Notes: generated from the letters alone by a model not told the origin. A stretch of DNA of 21,637 bases from CAZOKZ01 sp964580585 (GCA_964580585.1 CAZOKZ010000071.1:1-21637); one strand, 5' to 3'; positions 13,545 through 21,637 are shown, counted from the first letter of the stretch. Translations and numbers: made by a program.

Positions 13545-15644
13545 TCAGGATTCTGTTGGATACTTGAGGCTTTTGATAAAAAGTATAATCGATGATATCA
13601 GTAGTATTCCACAAAATAGCGAAAGGAATTTTCTCAATGTTGACGACTGTGCCGAGAATAGTATTTCGTGTTCACCTTTTGGAAAGGGAACAGCCATCAT
13701 ATTTAGTGATGTGGGGACAACGGTTACTTCACGATGATCGATAGTGATATTATTAGTTGGAAACCAGGAATAAGAAAGCAGCACGAATCCATCTTTATTG
13801 GAAACGCAACGTGCTCTGAATGTTTGATGCGATTCACTCATCTCTAATATTTCAAACTGAACCGGGCTGTTTGTGGGTGGTGAAGTTAAAGCTTTTGACC
13901 CAATAGCATCGAAGGCCTCTTTTGACAAACAAATCGATTGTAATGTTGGAACGTGGGTTGATAGATGATGAATCTTGTTGATTTCTTTTAAAAAAGAAGC
14001 ATCCAGATCGTTGGATTCATATTTACTACGCAGTGCTTGCCACGTCTCATTTTGATACGTTGGAAATGCCAAATCGACTGTGGTGCATTTTTCAGAGAAC
14101 CAGATAGGAGATGAATTGGGAATATTAATATTTTGGTCGATTAGTGGAATATAAACTGTTGCTACATTGTACAATCTGAGCAAGTCGATGGTGTCCGGAT
14201 CTAAAATGCCTGATTGCCGATAGAATTCTTTTTTAGCTTTAGCGGAAAGCACTACATGAAAAGGATAGGAATGGGTTGCAACTTGAGGAACGGGCCCCAT
14301 CAGGGTGGAATAGTATGACTCGCAAATACTCATATCTTCACGCAATGATTTCCTGTTTGTCTCCAGGGTATGTACTCGAGTTGGCACCGAAGAATTAGTA
14401 GCGAAAGAGTGAAAACCCTCCCCCTTGATGTTTAATTGAGAAAAAAGACAATCCCAGATGAGAAGAAGGAAAACGAGATACAAAGCGAATCGCTTGAGTA
14501 TCTTATGGTAGAGTTGGGATTTTTTTTCCAGAAAACGAATGCCATAGCATAGCAAAATTGAAAAAAATGGAATCCAAATATTAATAAAACGAGTATTCAT
14601 TGCCACGTAGAATAACCCAAGCCCACAGAATAGTGGGAGGAACTTCGAGTCTTTGGAGTGTTGAATTTCAAAACATCCGAAAAGTGAAATCGAAAAAGCC
14701 AGGTAGCCAATGTATAGTATTGTCCAACTCTCATTTCCTGAGAACATCGGTGCGATTTCGGAAAATTTACTTAAAGAAAAGGGGAGGCCGAAACCATAAC
14801 CCGCATAGTCGTTATTTAACATTAAATATTTTTTTTCAAACAGAAGTGGAAAGGTGAAAAAACTTGTCAACGCAACAATGAATACTCCAGACGAGACGAT
14901 AGGAATGATAAGTTTAGTTTTTTTCCAGTGAATTTTTGTTTTCATTCCATCGGTCAACTCTGCAAACAGCAGAAATATAAAAAGCGCCATGAGAGCGAGG
15001 ATACCATATTGCGCATGAGTCAAGATAAGCATTGAGCCAATCCAACCAATGAGGACCATCGATTGGAAACGAGTGAGTCGTCTTTCTTTGTATAAGAGAA
15101 ACAGCCAGATTGCCAATGGTAGTAATAAGTAAATTATCGAAACGGGAAGAGCGCCTTTGCCTGTAATAATACCAACATGTTGAAAATTCAACACATAGAA
15201 ACTCGAAGCAATTATGGAAGCGCGATCGTTTTGTACGATGATATTGCAAACCGCATAAATTATAACCCCACTAGTCAAGTGTAGCGTAATTAAAAAAACG
15301 GTTGTTGTTAAAAAAATATTTCCGCCACACAACAGAGAAAATAGACCCGATATTAAATAATATAGGAAGCCGTAATAAATCCCAATGGGATAACCGGAAT
15401 AGTACTTGTTTGTCCAAATTGGTATTTCACCATGAGTGAATATTGCATCGTAGTACACCCAGGTTCGCGCAAGATGCGTGGAACCATCGCCGGGATAAAT
15501 TCCATCGATTGTATAGTAGGAAAAAATACCCGTAAGCCAAAATAATGTTAAAACACACCATTTTGTTTTTGAAAGATGTTTTTTTTCTGTGAAAATGTGA
15601 AGCGTCAAGAGCCCCAGGATGATTGCTAGCAATAAATAAGGCAT
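13545..15644 (-). CDS. Polytopic membrane protein, GT-C / PTPS-related (PF10131-like)
   Basis: This encodes 699 residues. It has a dense array of transmembrane helices over about 1-390, a large soluble domain (about 395-670), and a final helix near 672-692 (KFLSLFCGILLISSIILFI). After the second helix comes DGIYPGDGSTHLART (D53, H57, R60), then GEIPIWTNKYYSGYPIGIYY. This Asp...His..R...G.iP.W...GYP pattern is characteristic of the '6-pyruvoyl-tetrahydropterin synthase-related' membrane proteins, which resemble GT-C glycosyltransferases that use polyprenyl-linked sugars. The donor and acceptor are unknown. The ATG at 15644 has GAGGAA about 7 bases upstream. Base composition differs sharply from the neighbours: the 60 bases from 14881 count 32% GC, against 62% for 60 bases in aspS (from 17221). 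It follows the serpin gene by 43 bases. Acquisition by transfer is likely; the GT-C assignment is moderate. Confidence 0.75.
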   Translation of the reverse strand: MPYLLLAIILGLLTLHIFTEKKHLSKTKWCVLTLFWLTGIFSYYTIDGIYPGDGSTHLARTWVYYDAIFTHGEIPIWTNKYYSGYPIGIYYGFLYYLISGLFSLLCGGNIFLTTTVFLITLHLTSGVIIYAVCNIIVQNDRASIIASSFYVLNFQHVGIITGKGALPVSIIYLLLPLAIWLFLLYKERRLTRFQSMVLIGWIGSMLILTHAQYGILALMALFIFLLFAELTDGMKTKIHWKKTKLIIPIVSSGVFIVALTSFFTFPLLFEKKYLMLNNDYAGYGFGLPFSLSKFSEIAPMFSGNESWTILYIGYLAFSISLFGCFEIQHSKDSKFLPLFCGLGLFYVAMNTRFINIWIPFFSILLCYGIRFLEKKSQLYHKILKRFALYLVFLLLIWDCLFSQLNIKGEGFHSFATNSSVPTRVHTLETNRKSLREDMSICESYYSTLMGPVPQVATHSYPFHVVLSAKAKKEFYRQSGILDPDTIDLLRLYNVATVYIPLIDQNINIPNSSPIWFSEKCTTVDLAFPTYQNETWQALRSKYESNDLDASFLKEINKIHHLSTHVPTLQSICLSKEAFDAIGSKALTSPPTNSPVQFEILEMSESHQTFRARCVSNKDGFVLLSYSWFPTNNITIDHREVTVVPTSLNMMAVPFPKGEHEILFSAQSSTLRKFLSLFCGILLISSIILFIKSLKYPTES

Positions 15645-15687
15645 CTTTGCATTCCTCTATCAGAAAAATGGGCCTGGTTGTGTATTT

Positions 15688-16746
15688 CTAATTCGCGCCT
15701 CGCACAATTCCCATAAATTGCAGGCGGTTTTCCTGGTCCACTATAGCGTACAAAAACGGCCGACTGGCTTGGAAAAGCCTGTATTTTCGGACGCCCACTG
15801 CAATAATTCCCGACGTAACGGCCGATGACACGGCGCCTTCTTCATCGACACGAATTTTTGCCCGGTGACGTAGAGCGCCGAGTGAAAAATCCGATTGGAT
15901 TTTCCAGAACGCCTGCATGTTGTGGTACATTTCGTTCAAACCAAAGTCCATCAGCACATTATCGAGAATCGTGTCGAATGAAACCGTCCAACGTGGAAGA
16001 ATAACGTCCACTGGTTCAAGCGAACCGCGAAATTTCTCCAGGAGCATTTCCCAATTATCAGGCACGCGAAAGTGTTCAATTACCGAGCGCAAGGTTTTCA
16101 ACCGTTCGGGCAACATGACAATCATTGCTAATCCATTATCTCCTGCGTAAGGAATTTTTACGGCCTGAAAAAGCTCGGATTCAAAATAGGCGTACGATGC
16201 GGGTTTGCGCATCATCTGAATGGAGGTAAGTTTCTTCGCGGTGTTTTTAAATATGCGTTCGGTTGTTTCCAACTCGAACGGATAGTTCCATTTCGAGGCA
16301 AAATAAACCGCATTCAACAACACGGCGCCGAAGTCTAACTGGAATCCGCTGTCGAGAATACCGTCGATTTCTCCACGCGTTTGCTCCCTTACCCATTCAT
16401 TGACGATAGAGGGCAGCGTTGTGCCGTCTTCCGCCTCGAAAATTTCCGCTCCCATCAATTTTCGCGCGGTCGTCGCGTATCCCGCTTTCAACGGTGTGTG
16501 GGTGCAGATGGCGTTTACCGAGTTCATTGGCCCGTCGTTTACCGAACGGTACAAACGATAGTCGCCTACAATGGCTTCGAGTTGTTTTTGAACTCCACCC
16601 GCTGCTCCAGCCGACAACAACGCCAACAACGTGTACACGCTCCATGGTGAAAACACCATGTTGCGGTCACGTGAATCAAATCGGGCCAGCAGTTCAAAAC
16701 TGCTCGAGCCCGATGCGGCGTTCAATGTTGTCATCAGGTTTCCCAT
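15688..16746 (-). CDS. Serpin (serine/cysteine protease inhibitor), no signal peptide
   Basis: This encodes 352 residues, the full serpin length. Early blocks are NMVFSPWSVYTLLALLSAGA (the serpin N-FSP-S motif) and later LLNAVYFASKWNYPFE, AVKIPYAGDNGLAMIVMLPE and LPRWTVSFD. The reactive-centre hinge is VDEEGAVSSAVTSG (300-313), with small residues at the positions that must insert into beta-sheet A, so the protein is probably inhibitory. The scissile P1 residue falls near G318-V319-R320. The conserved end is SRPFLYAIVDQENRLQFMGI. No signal peptide or lipobox is seen, so it would act inside the cell or be exported by another route. Start choice: ATG 16746, or ATG 16734 (codon 5), which has the better GGGA upstream. 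It lies after the aspS terminator. Confidence 0.92.
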   Translation of the reverse strand: MGNLMTTLNAASGSSSFELLARFDSRDRNMVFSPWSVYTLLALLSAGAAGGVQKQLEAIVGDYRLYRSVNDGPMNSVNAICTHTPLKAGYATTARKLMGAEIFEAEDGTTLPSIVNEWVREQTRGEIDGILDSGFQLDFGAVLLNAVYFASKWNYPFELETTERIFKNTAKKLTSIQMMRKPASYAYFESELFQAVKIPYAGDNGLAMIVMLPERLKTLRSVIEHFRVPDNWEMLLEKFRGSLEPVDVILPRWTVSFDTILDNVLMDFGLNEMYHNMQAFWKIQSDFSLGALRHRAKIRVDEEGAVSSAVTSGIIAVGVRKYRLFQASRPFLYAIVDQENRLQFMGIVRGAN

Positions 16747-16798
16747 CCCCAGATTTTCGTCACTTTAGGAAGTACGCACTTCTCCTTCAGCCGACAAG

Positions 16799-16835
16799 AA
16801 AAAAAAACGGCGAGAAGCTCGAAAGCTCCCCGCCG
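16799..16835 (-). terminator. Strong intrinsic terminator of the lysC-aspS unit
   Basis: In the minus sense a 12-bp stem (CGGCGGGGAGCT / AGCTTCTCGCCG, including two G-U pairs) with a TTCG loop is followed by nine T (16807-16799). It lies 27 bases past the aspS stop. The G-U pairs form only in the minus-strand transcript, which confirms its direction. Confidence 0.93.
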
Positions 16836-16862
16836 ATGATTGAACGATGATGGATTCTGTCC

Positions 16863-18749
16863 TTAGGCGCTGGGTGCTGATTGAGCCACCGGGGCATCCT
16901 CTTTTTTCTTCGCGATACTTTTGACAGCGAGTTCTTTCAATTGATCGGCTGACACCGGACCCGGAGCGCCCGTCAACGGGCAAAGGCCCGTTTGCGTCTT
17001 CGGGAACGGAATCACGCCGCGGATGCTTTCCTCGCCCGTCAGCAACATGATAATGCGGTCGAAGCCGAAGGCCAAACCGCCGTGGGGCGGTGCGCCGTAC
17101 TGCAACGCTTCGAGCAGGAAGCTGAACTTCTCCTGCGCTTCCTCATTGGAAATGCCGATCGCCTCGAAGACCTTGGCTTGCACGTCACTGCGATGGATAC
17201 GGATCGATCCGCCGCCGATTTCCTCGCCGTTGAGGGCCAGGTCATATGCCAGCGAACGAATCTTGCCCTGCTCGTCGGTGCCCAGCAGCCCGAGGTCTTC
17301 GTCGTGGAAATTCGTGAACGGGTGGTGCAACGGGTCCCAGCGTTTTTCCTCGGGATTCCACTCGAAGCCGGGGAAATCGACGACCCACGAGAACGCCCAC
17401 TTCGATTTATCGATCAGATCGAACTCGCGCCCCAGCAACAGGCGCAACCGCCCGACCATCTCGGCGCAAACGCGCTCGTTTTCGTGCGCGACCAGGAAAA
17501 TCACGTCGCCCGCGTTAGCGGAAAGCTCGGCTTTGATCGCCTCGAGCGTCGATTCCTCGAAAAATTTTGCGATGTTCGATTCCAGCACTCCCTCGTCGTT
17601 GACCTTGAACCACGCGTAGGCGCGGATGCCGGTTTCTCGGGTGACGCGCTGGCTGAACTTGCTGTCCGGGCGAAGGTCCGTGTTGCTCAGGAGCTGTCCA
17701 CCACCGGGCAGGCAGATCGAGCGCACCAGGCCGCCTTTCTTGATCAGGTTGTTAAACACCTGGAAATTACAACCTTTGGAAAGCAGGCTGGAGATGTCCT
17801 TGATTTCGCATCCAAACCGCAGGTCCGGCTTGTCGCTGCCGTACTTCAGCATCGCTTCGGCGTACGTCATGCGCGGCATCGGCAGCGTGCACTCGTACCC
17901 GAGGCATTCTTTCCAGATGTGCGCGATCAGACCTTCCATCGCGGTGATCACGTCGTCCTGGGTGACGAACGACATTTCGACGTCGATCTGGGTAAACTCT
18001 GGCTGGCGGTTGGCGCGCAGATCCTCGTCGCGGAAACAGCGGGCGATCTGGAAATAGCGGTCGTACCCCGACATCATCAGGAGTTGCTTGAAAAGCTGGG
18101 GAGACTGAGGCAATGCGTAGAAATTCCCCTGGTCCAGTCGCGAAGGGACCAGGAAATCGCGCGCGCCTTCCGGCGTGGCCTTCGTCAAAATCGGCGTTTC
18201 GAACTCCAGGAAGCCGTTGTCGTACAAATATTCGCGCGTGGCTTTATACGCCTTATGGCGCATGATCATGTTGTGCTGCATTTCACCCCGGCGCAGGTCC
18301 AGGTAACGGTACCGCAGGCGCACGTCCTCGTGTGTGTTGTCGTACTCGTCGATCTGGAACGGCAACGGTTTGCTCGGGGCCAGCACCTCGAACTCCTGCA
18401 CGGCCACCTCGACGGTTCCCGTCGGGATGTTGGCGTTTTCGGTGCCTTCGGGACGGCGCTGAACCTGTCCGCGAATCGCCAGGCAAAACTCGCTACGCAG
18501 GTGATGCGCGTCCTGGTATTTGTCCTCGGGTATATCCTCGGGGTTAATGCGGATCTGCACCAAACCGGTGCGGTCGCGCAGATCGAGGAAAATGATGCCG
18601 CCCAAGTCGCGTCGGCGATGAAGCCAACCCTTCAGGACAACAGCCTCGCCGATGTTTTTATCGCGCAATTCGCCGCAATAATACGACCGCTGCGCGGCGT
18701 TCAGGGATTCTTGGATCATTACAGGTTCACTCTCTACGGGCGGGGTCAT
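16863..18749 (-). CDS. aspS: Aspartyl-tRNA synthetase
   Basis: This encodes 628 residues and is a bacterial-type class IIb synthetase with the GAD insertion. The N-terminal OB-fold anticodon domain (VVLKGWLHRRRDLGGIIFLD) reads the GUC anticodon. Motif 1 surrounds FLEFETPILTKATPEGARDF; motif 2 is FRDEDLRANRQPEFTQID (239-256), with flipping-loop and adenylate residues; the GAD domain follows at about 310-430; motif 3 is GLAFGFDRIIMLLTG (from 558). It charges tRNA-Asp, and possibly tRNA-Asn if no AsnRS exists; this cannot be decided here. The C-terminal tail (KKKEDAPVAQSAPSA) is longer than usual. The ATG at 18749 has AGAGG 7 bases upstream. A start at codon 11 (MIQESLNAAQ) would be closer to the family's usual N-terminus. 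It is 40 bases after lysC, so they form an aspartate-linked two-gene unit. Confidence 0.97.
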   Translation of the reverse strand: MTPPVESEPVMIQESLNAAQRSYYCGELRDKNIGEAVVLKGWLHRRRDLGGIIFLDLRDRTGLVQIRINPEDIPEDKYQDAHHLRSEFCLAIRGQVQRRPEGTENANIPTGTVEVAVQEFEVLAPSKPLPFQIDEYDNTHEDVRLRYRYLDLRRGEMQHNMIMRHKAYKATREYLYDNGFLEFETPILTKATPEGARDFLVPSRLDQGNFYALPQSPQLFKQLLMMSGYDRYFQIARCFRDEDLRANRQPEFTQIDVEMSFVTQDDVITAMEGLIAHIWKECLGYECTLPMPRMTYAEAMLKYGSDKPDLRFGCEIKDISSLLSKGCNFQVFNNLIKKGGLVRSICLPGGGQLLSNTDLRPDSKFSQRVTRETGIRAYAWFKVNDEGVLESNIAKFFEESTLEAIKAELSANAGDVIFLVAHENERVCAEMVGRLRLLLGREFDLIDKSKWAFSWVVDFPGFEWNPEEKRWDPLHHPFTNFHDEDLGLLGTDEQGKIRSLAYDLALNGEEIGGGSIRIHRSDVQAKVFEAIGISNEEAQEKFSFLLEALQYGAPPHGGLAFGFDRIIMLLTGEESIRGVIPFPKTQTGLCPLTGAPGPVSADQLKELAVKSIAKKKEDAPVAQSAPSA

Positions 18750-18789
18750 TGTACTGCCTCTTACTTTCGCGATACGTTCTTGGAAATCG

Positions 18790-20091
18790 TTACGCTTTCA
18801 GGGTTTCTTCCTTCGGGGTCGAGTCCATCTGATCCTCGAAGGCTTGATGAATTGCTTGCACGGCGCGTTCCAGGTCGCTTTCGGCGATCACGACCGAAAT
18901 TTTAATCTCGGAGGTCGAGATCATTTGAATATTAACGCTGGCGGCGGCTAATGCCTTGAACATTTTCGATGCCACACTGCTGTGGCTGCGCATTCCGACG
19001 CCCACGGCGGATACCTTGCAAACGCTGTCGTCGGTTGTTACTTCCTTGGCGCCGACTTCTTTGGCGATTTTCTGGCAAAGTTCCGTCGCGCGTTTAAAAT
19101 CGCTCTTGCTGACGGTAAACGTGATGTCCGCTTGGCCCTCATAGCCCACGTTTTGCAGGATCACGTCCACGACCACATCGGCTTCGCCGAGTTTCTGGAA
19201 CACTTCGGCGGCCACACCCGGATGATCCGGCACGCCGCGAATTGAAATTTTTGCCTCGTCGCGATTGAACGCCACGCCGCTGACGACTACGTTTTCCATA
19301 TCTTTGTCCTCTGCGATCACATAAGTCCCCGGCCCATCGTGCAGGAAGCTGCGCACGTGCAGGGGGATGTTGTAATTTTTGGCGAATTCGACCGAGCGGG
19401 AATGCAGCACGCCTGCCCCCAAGCTGGCCAGTTCGAGCATTTCGTCATAGCTGATGCGGTCGATTTTGCGGGCGCTGCCACAAACACGCGGATCGGTGGT
19501 GAAAATTCCGTCCACGTCTTTATAGAACTCGCACACGTCGGCTTCGAGTGCTGCCGCAAGCGCCACCGCCGTAATATCGCTGCCGCCACGACCCAGCGTC
19601 GTGATCTCGTTGTCGTCCGAGACGCCCTGGAAACCCGCCACGATCGGGATCATTCCCTGCTCGAGCGCGGACTTCAGCTTCTCGCAATGAATCTCGCGAA
19701 TGCGCGAGCGTCCGAACGTATCGTCGGTCTTAATACCGACCTGCGGCCCGGTGAAACTCATTGCCTGACCACCCAATTGATGAAGCGCAATCGCCAGCAA
19801 GGCGATGGATTGCTGCTCGCCGGTGGTCATCAGCATGTCCAACTCGCGCGCAGGCGGGTTTTTCGAGAGTGCGCTCGCCATGCGCAGCAACCGGTTAGTC
19901 GAGTCGCCCATTGCGGAAACAACGACGACTACCTGGTTGCCCTGTTCCTGGGTCGAGCGGGCGATCTCGGCTACGTGGCGGAATTTTTCGACAAAAAGCG
20001 ACGCACCGCTTAAATCATTGTGGTCAACGGCCTGGCCTTTGCCTTTGTCGCCCAAGGCGTCGCCGCCGAATTTTTGTACAATCAGTGCCAT
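18790..20091 (-). CDS. lysC: Aspartate kinase with two ACT domains
   Basis: This encodes 433 residues from ATG 20091. It phosphorylates L-aspartate, the first step to lysine, threonine, methionine and diaminopimelate. The N-terminal amino-acid-kinase domain shows MALIVQKFGG, VVVVVSAMGDSTNRLL, LMTTGEQQSIALLAIAL, TTLGRGGSDITAVALAAAL and EFYKDVDGIFTTDPR. Two ACT domains follow from about residue 275 (ISIRGVPDHPGVAAEVF and VSAVGVGMRSHSSVASKMF), which bind lysine or threonine as feedback inhibitors in related enzymes. Oddity: the invariant K-F-G-G-T-S-V loop reads KFGGDALGDKGKG, with about 17 extra residues before SGASLFVEKFRHVAEI, which looks like the displaced G-T-S-V segment. A TTG at 20133 would add 14 residues, but the family starts at MALIVQKFGG. 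There is a purine-rich Shine-Dalgarno (GGGGGAAA), although about 12 bases upstream. Confidence 0.95.
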   Translation of the reverse strand: MALIVQKFGGDALGDKGKGQAVDHNDLSGASLFVEKFRHVAEIARSTQEQGNQVVVVVSAMGDSTNRLLRMASALSKNPPARELDMLMTTGEQQSIALLAIALHQLGGQAMSFTGPQVGIKTDDTFGRSRIREIHCEKLKSALEQGMIPIVAGFQGVSDDNEITTLGRGGSDITAVALAAALEADVCEFYKDVDGIFTTDPRVCGSARKIDRISYDEMLELASLGAGVLHSRSVEFAKNYNIPLHVRSFLHDGPGTYVIAEDKDMENVVVSGVAFNRDEAKISIRGVPDHPGVAAEVFQKLGEADVVVDVILQNVGYEGQADITFTVSKSDFKRATELCQKIAKEVGAKEVTTDDSVCKVSAVGVGMRSHSSVASKMFKALAAASVNIQMISTSEIKISVVIAESDLERAVQAIHQAFEDQMDSTPKEETLKA

Positions 20092-20118
20092 ATCAGATAA
20101 AATTTCCCCCAAAGACGG

Positions 20119-20141
20119 AAAAAAGAGCCGCAATTGCCTCT
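20119..20141 (-). promoter_or_regulatory. Terminator/attenuator-like hairpin in the lysC leader
   Basis: In the mRNA sense AGAGGC-AATT-GCGGCTCT forms a 6-bp stem with a two-base bulge, followed directly by TTTTTT (20124-20119), 28 bases before the lysC ATG. It could be an attenuator or a pause site. It is weak, and no antiterminator partner or lysine-riboswitch core was recognised in the leader. Confidence 0.3.
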
Positions 20142-20290
20142 ACCGGTCCACGATTTGTCAAGGCGAGAGCGGTTGCGGCGCGCGATTTGCCCCCTCTGCC
20201 CTCCGGGAATCAAGCCTCTTTCCGGTGCAGGCACGCATAATTGCTGCGATGTTTGCGCTTTCTCGTCGCGCCGATTCTCTACACGTCCTT

Positions 20291-20319
20291 TTTATATGTT
20301 CGTTAAACAAAAATGTCCT
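20291..20319 (-). promoter_or_regulatory. Possible lysC-aspS promoter
   Basis: The minus strand has -35 AGGACA (20319-20314, 4 of 6) and -10 TATAAA (20296-20291, 5 of 6) with a 17-base spacer, in an AT-rich patch of an otherwise GC-rich gap. It would give a leader of about 190 bases. A second candidate is a perfect TTGACA at 20161-20156, but the matching -10 is poor. Apart from these sites and the leader hairpin, the 344-base gap between lysC and the LamG gene holds nothing I can assign. Confidence 0.4.
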
Positions 20320-20435
20320 ATCCTGAATAGTTGGAAACAAAACGAAAGCAGAAGTCGGTTGCAAAGGCGCCTGGCTTGACGGAATGATTCGCCCCGCCGA
20401 AGCAATCGAGTCTGAGAGAGAATGGAAGGTTCTAC

Positions 20436-21637
20436 GTGGTCAGGATATGGATTAGGAATTTGAATCGCCAAGTATCGAATTGGCTGGGAGTTCTGTGCGC
20501 TGGGGTGCTTATACCTGCCTTTGCATTGGCAGCGGGGGAGGACCCCTGCAATCCGCGCGATCTGGATTACATGCACGCGCCGATTACACACACGCAGGTG
20601 AGCGAATGCGCCGATTTGCCCTCTTGCATGTCGGGTTCGGGGTCAACGGGCAGTTGGTTGAAATTTGTCGTCCCTGCCGGGTGTACCGGGACGGTATATA
20701 TTGTGGATTCCGACGCGAGCGACCCGGTCGGCATGGCTGTCTATCCCGAACCGGCGGACTGCAATACGCTGCCAGGAGGGGTGCCGCTGCTCGATACATG
20801 CGGCATGTTCGGTGGCCCCATTCAATTCACCCATACAAACGTGAGCGATAACCCGGAAGCGTTCTGGATTCTTGTGGGGCATGCGCCGCATCTTGTGTCG
20901 CCCGATTATCGCGTCGAGCACACCATTGTATGCGAAGGTCCAGTTGTCCATTTGGCCTTCGATGATCCGAATGCATCCACAACAACGCCTAACCTGGGGA
21001 TTGCAGAAGATATTCTGTCATCGTCGCCAGCCGCCATTTACGCAAATTCAGGTTTCAATTCCGGGATCGATGATAACGCCATCGATTTGTTCGGTCCCAA
21101 CGATCGCGTGGAGTATTTCAACGCAACAGGCTTCAATACCACGGAAGGCACTGTTGTGATGCAGGTGCGCGACGTCCAGTCGTGGGGGATAGGAGCCTAC
21201 GTGTTCCGGATTGGTTGGGGGTGGTTATCCGACCTGGCGATTCGTGCGGAAACCGATCGTGTGACCGCAACGTCGCGTTCTTTTGCGGGTGAGGTGACTG
21301 CAAATGCGAATCTGAACGACGGAGACTGGCACCAGATTGCAGTGTCGTGGAGTGCAACCGGTTTCGCAGTGAAGCTGTATATCGATGGAACGGAGCAAGC
21401 CGTGAAAGCCCCCGTTCGTGTTGGTCCGCCTACTTCGACGGGTTTGAGCAAATATACAATTGGACGATTCAGTTCCTCCAATTTCAATTGGAATGGAACG
21501 TTGGACGACGTGCGGGTTTATAACCGTGCTTTGGATGCGAGTGAAATCGACGCATTGTACCAAGGTTATAATTGCACAGACTCAACGGCCTCGTTCGATG
21601 TCGCTCAAATGGATGTTTCCGAGTGGGGTGTGTTTGC
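20436..21637 (+). CDS. Secreted LamG (concanavalin A-like) domain protein, partial
   Basis: 400 codons are open to the right edge, so the C-terminus lies outside. The N-terminus (codons 13-34: QVSNWLGVLCAGVLIPAFAL, then AAGED) is a Sec signal peptide. Residues about 36-165 form a small Cys-containing domain (DPCNPRDLDYMHAPITHTQV, SECADLPSCMSGSGSTGSWL, VYPEPADCNTLP, TIVCEG) that resembles a beta-sandwich, but I cannot name it. Residues about 170-375 form a LamG-like jelly roll: VVHLAFDDPN, NDRVEYFNATGFN, then LNDGDWHQIAVSWSATGF, VKLYIDGTEQ, KYTIGRFSS and GTLDDVRVYNRALDASEI. Such domains bind glycans or act as adhesion modules in extracellular proteins. GTG 20436 has GGAAGG about 6 bases upstream; TTG 20460 is the alternative and also leaves a full signal peptide. 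It is transcribed divergently from lysC. Confidence 0.85.
   Translation, partial: MVRIWIRNLNRQVSNWLGVLCAGVLIPAFALAAGEDPCNPRDLDYMHAPITHTQVSECADLPSCMSGSGSTGSWLKFVVPAGCTGTVYIVDSDASDPVGMAVYPEPADCNTLPGGVPLLDTCGMFGGPIQFTHTNVSDNPEAFWILVGHAPHLVSPDYRVEHTIVCEGPVVHLAFDDPNASTTTPNLGIAEDILSSSPAAIYANSGFNSGIDDNAIDLFGPNDRVEYFNATGFNTTEGTVVMQVRDVQSWGIGAYVFRIGWGWLSDLAIRAETDRVTATSRSFAGEVTANANLNDGDWHQIAVSWSATGFAVKLYIDGTEQAVKAPVRVGPPTSTGLSKYTIGRFSSSNFNWNGTLDDVRVYNRALDASEIDALYQGYNCTDSTASFDVAQMDVSEWGVF

Noticed and set aside
16992..18905. A 637-codon open frame on the plus strand opposite aspS
   Set aside because: It is the antisense shadow of a well-supported aspS with all class II motifs. Its product is a low-complexity Arg/Val/Gln-rich sequence with no family resemblance.
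20092..20290. Lysine riboswitch (L-box) upstream of lysC
   Set aside because: A TAGAGG-like string is present near 20139, but the surrounding conserved core and helices were not found by eye.

Overview
The window looks like a chromosomal segment of an uncultured, Gram-negative-type bacterium. Most of it is moderately GC-rich (one 60-base line inside aspS counts 62% GC). Housekeeping genes (rpsT, gpmA, nusB, aspS, lysC) are mixed with exported or membrane proteins that I cannot assign. The gene content (type IV pseudopilin, LamG protein, DUF507, a TPR protein with replication-type domains) recalls poorly cultured lineages such as Sumerlaeota or Hydrogenedentes. That placement is a guess. No rRNA, tRNA, CRISPR array or transposase gene was found.

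Region 1 (1-6218, minus strand). rpsT ends at a strong terminator. After it come DUF507, a 1392-residue protein joining a DnaG-type CHC2 zinc finger, a very long TPR array and a DnaA-type AAA+ ATPase without the DnaA DNA-binding domain, then a membrane-anchored protein with two SHOCT-like segments, and an exported protein that runs off the left edge. The last three are tightly spaced and look like an operon of unknown function. This is the most unusual part of the window.

Region 2 (6219-9619, plus strand). A MITE-like repeat with nested inverted repeats precedes gpmA, which ends in a hairpin terminator. Then come two tandem paralogous single-pass membrane proteins, nusB, and an overlapping DUF2284 gene.

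Region 3 (9630-13514). A pseudopilin (minus) diverges from a WecA/WbpL-type phosphoglycosyltransferase (plus). A secreted M28 zinc peptidase follows, whose signal peptide appears to be built from dispersed-repeat DNA, and then a pirin.

Region 4 (13545-16746, minus strand). This holds a strikingly AT-rich gene for a polytopic GT-C/PTPS-related membrane protein (32% GC in one counted line) and a serpin without a signal peptide. The AT-rich gene is probably acquired.

Region 5 (16799-21637). A lysC-aspS unit (minus) ends at a very strong terminator. The lysC product has an unusual insertion in its active-site glycine loop. Divergent from it, a secreted LamG-domain protein begins and runs off the right edge.
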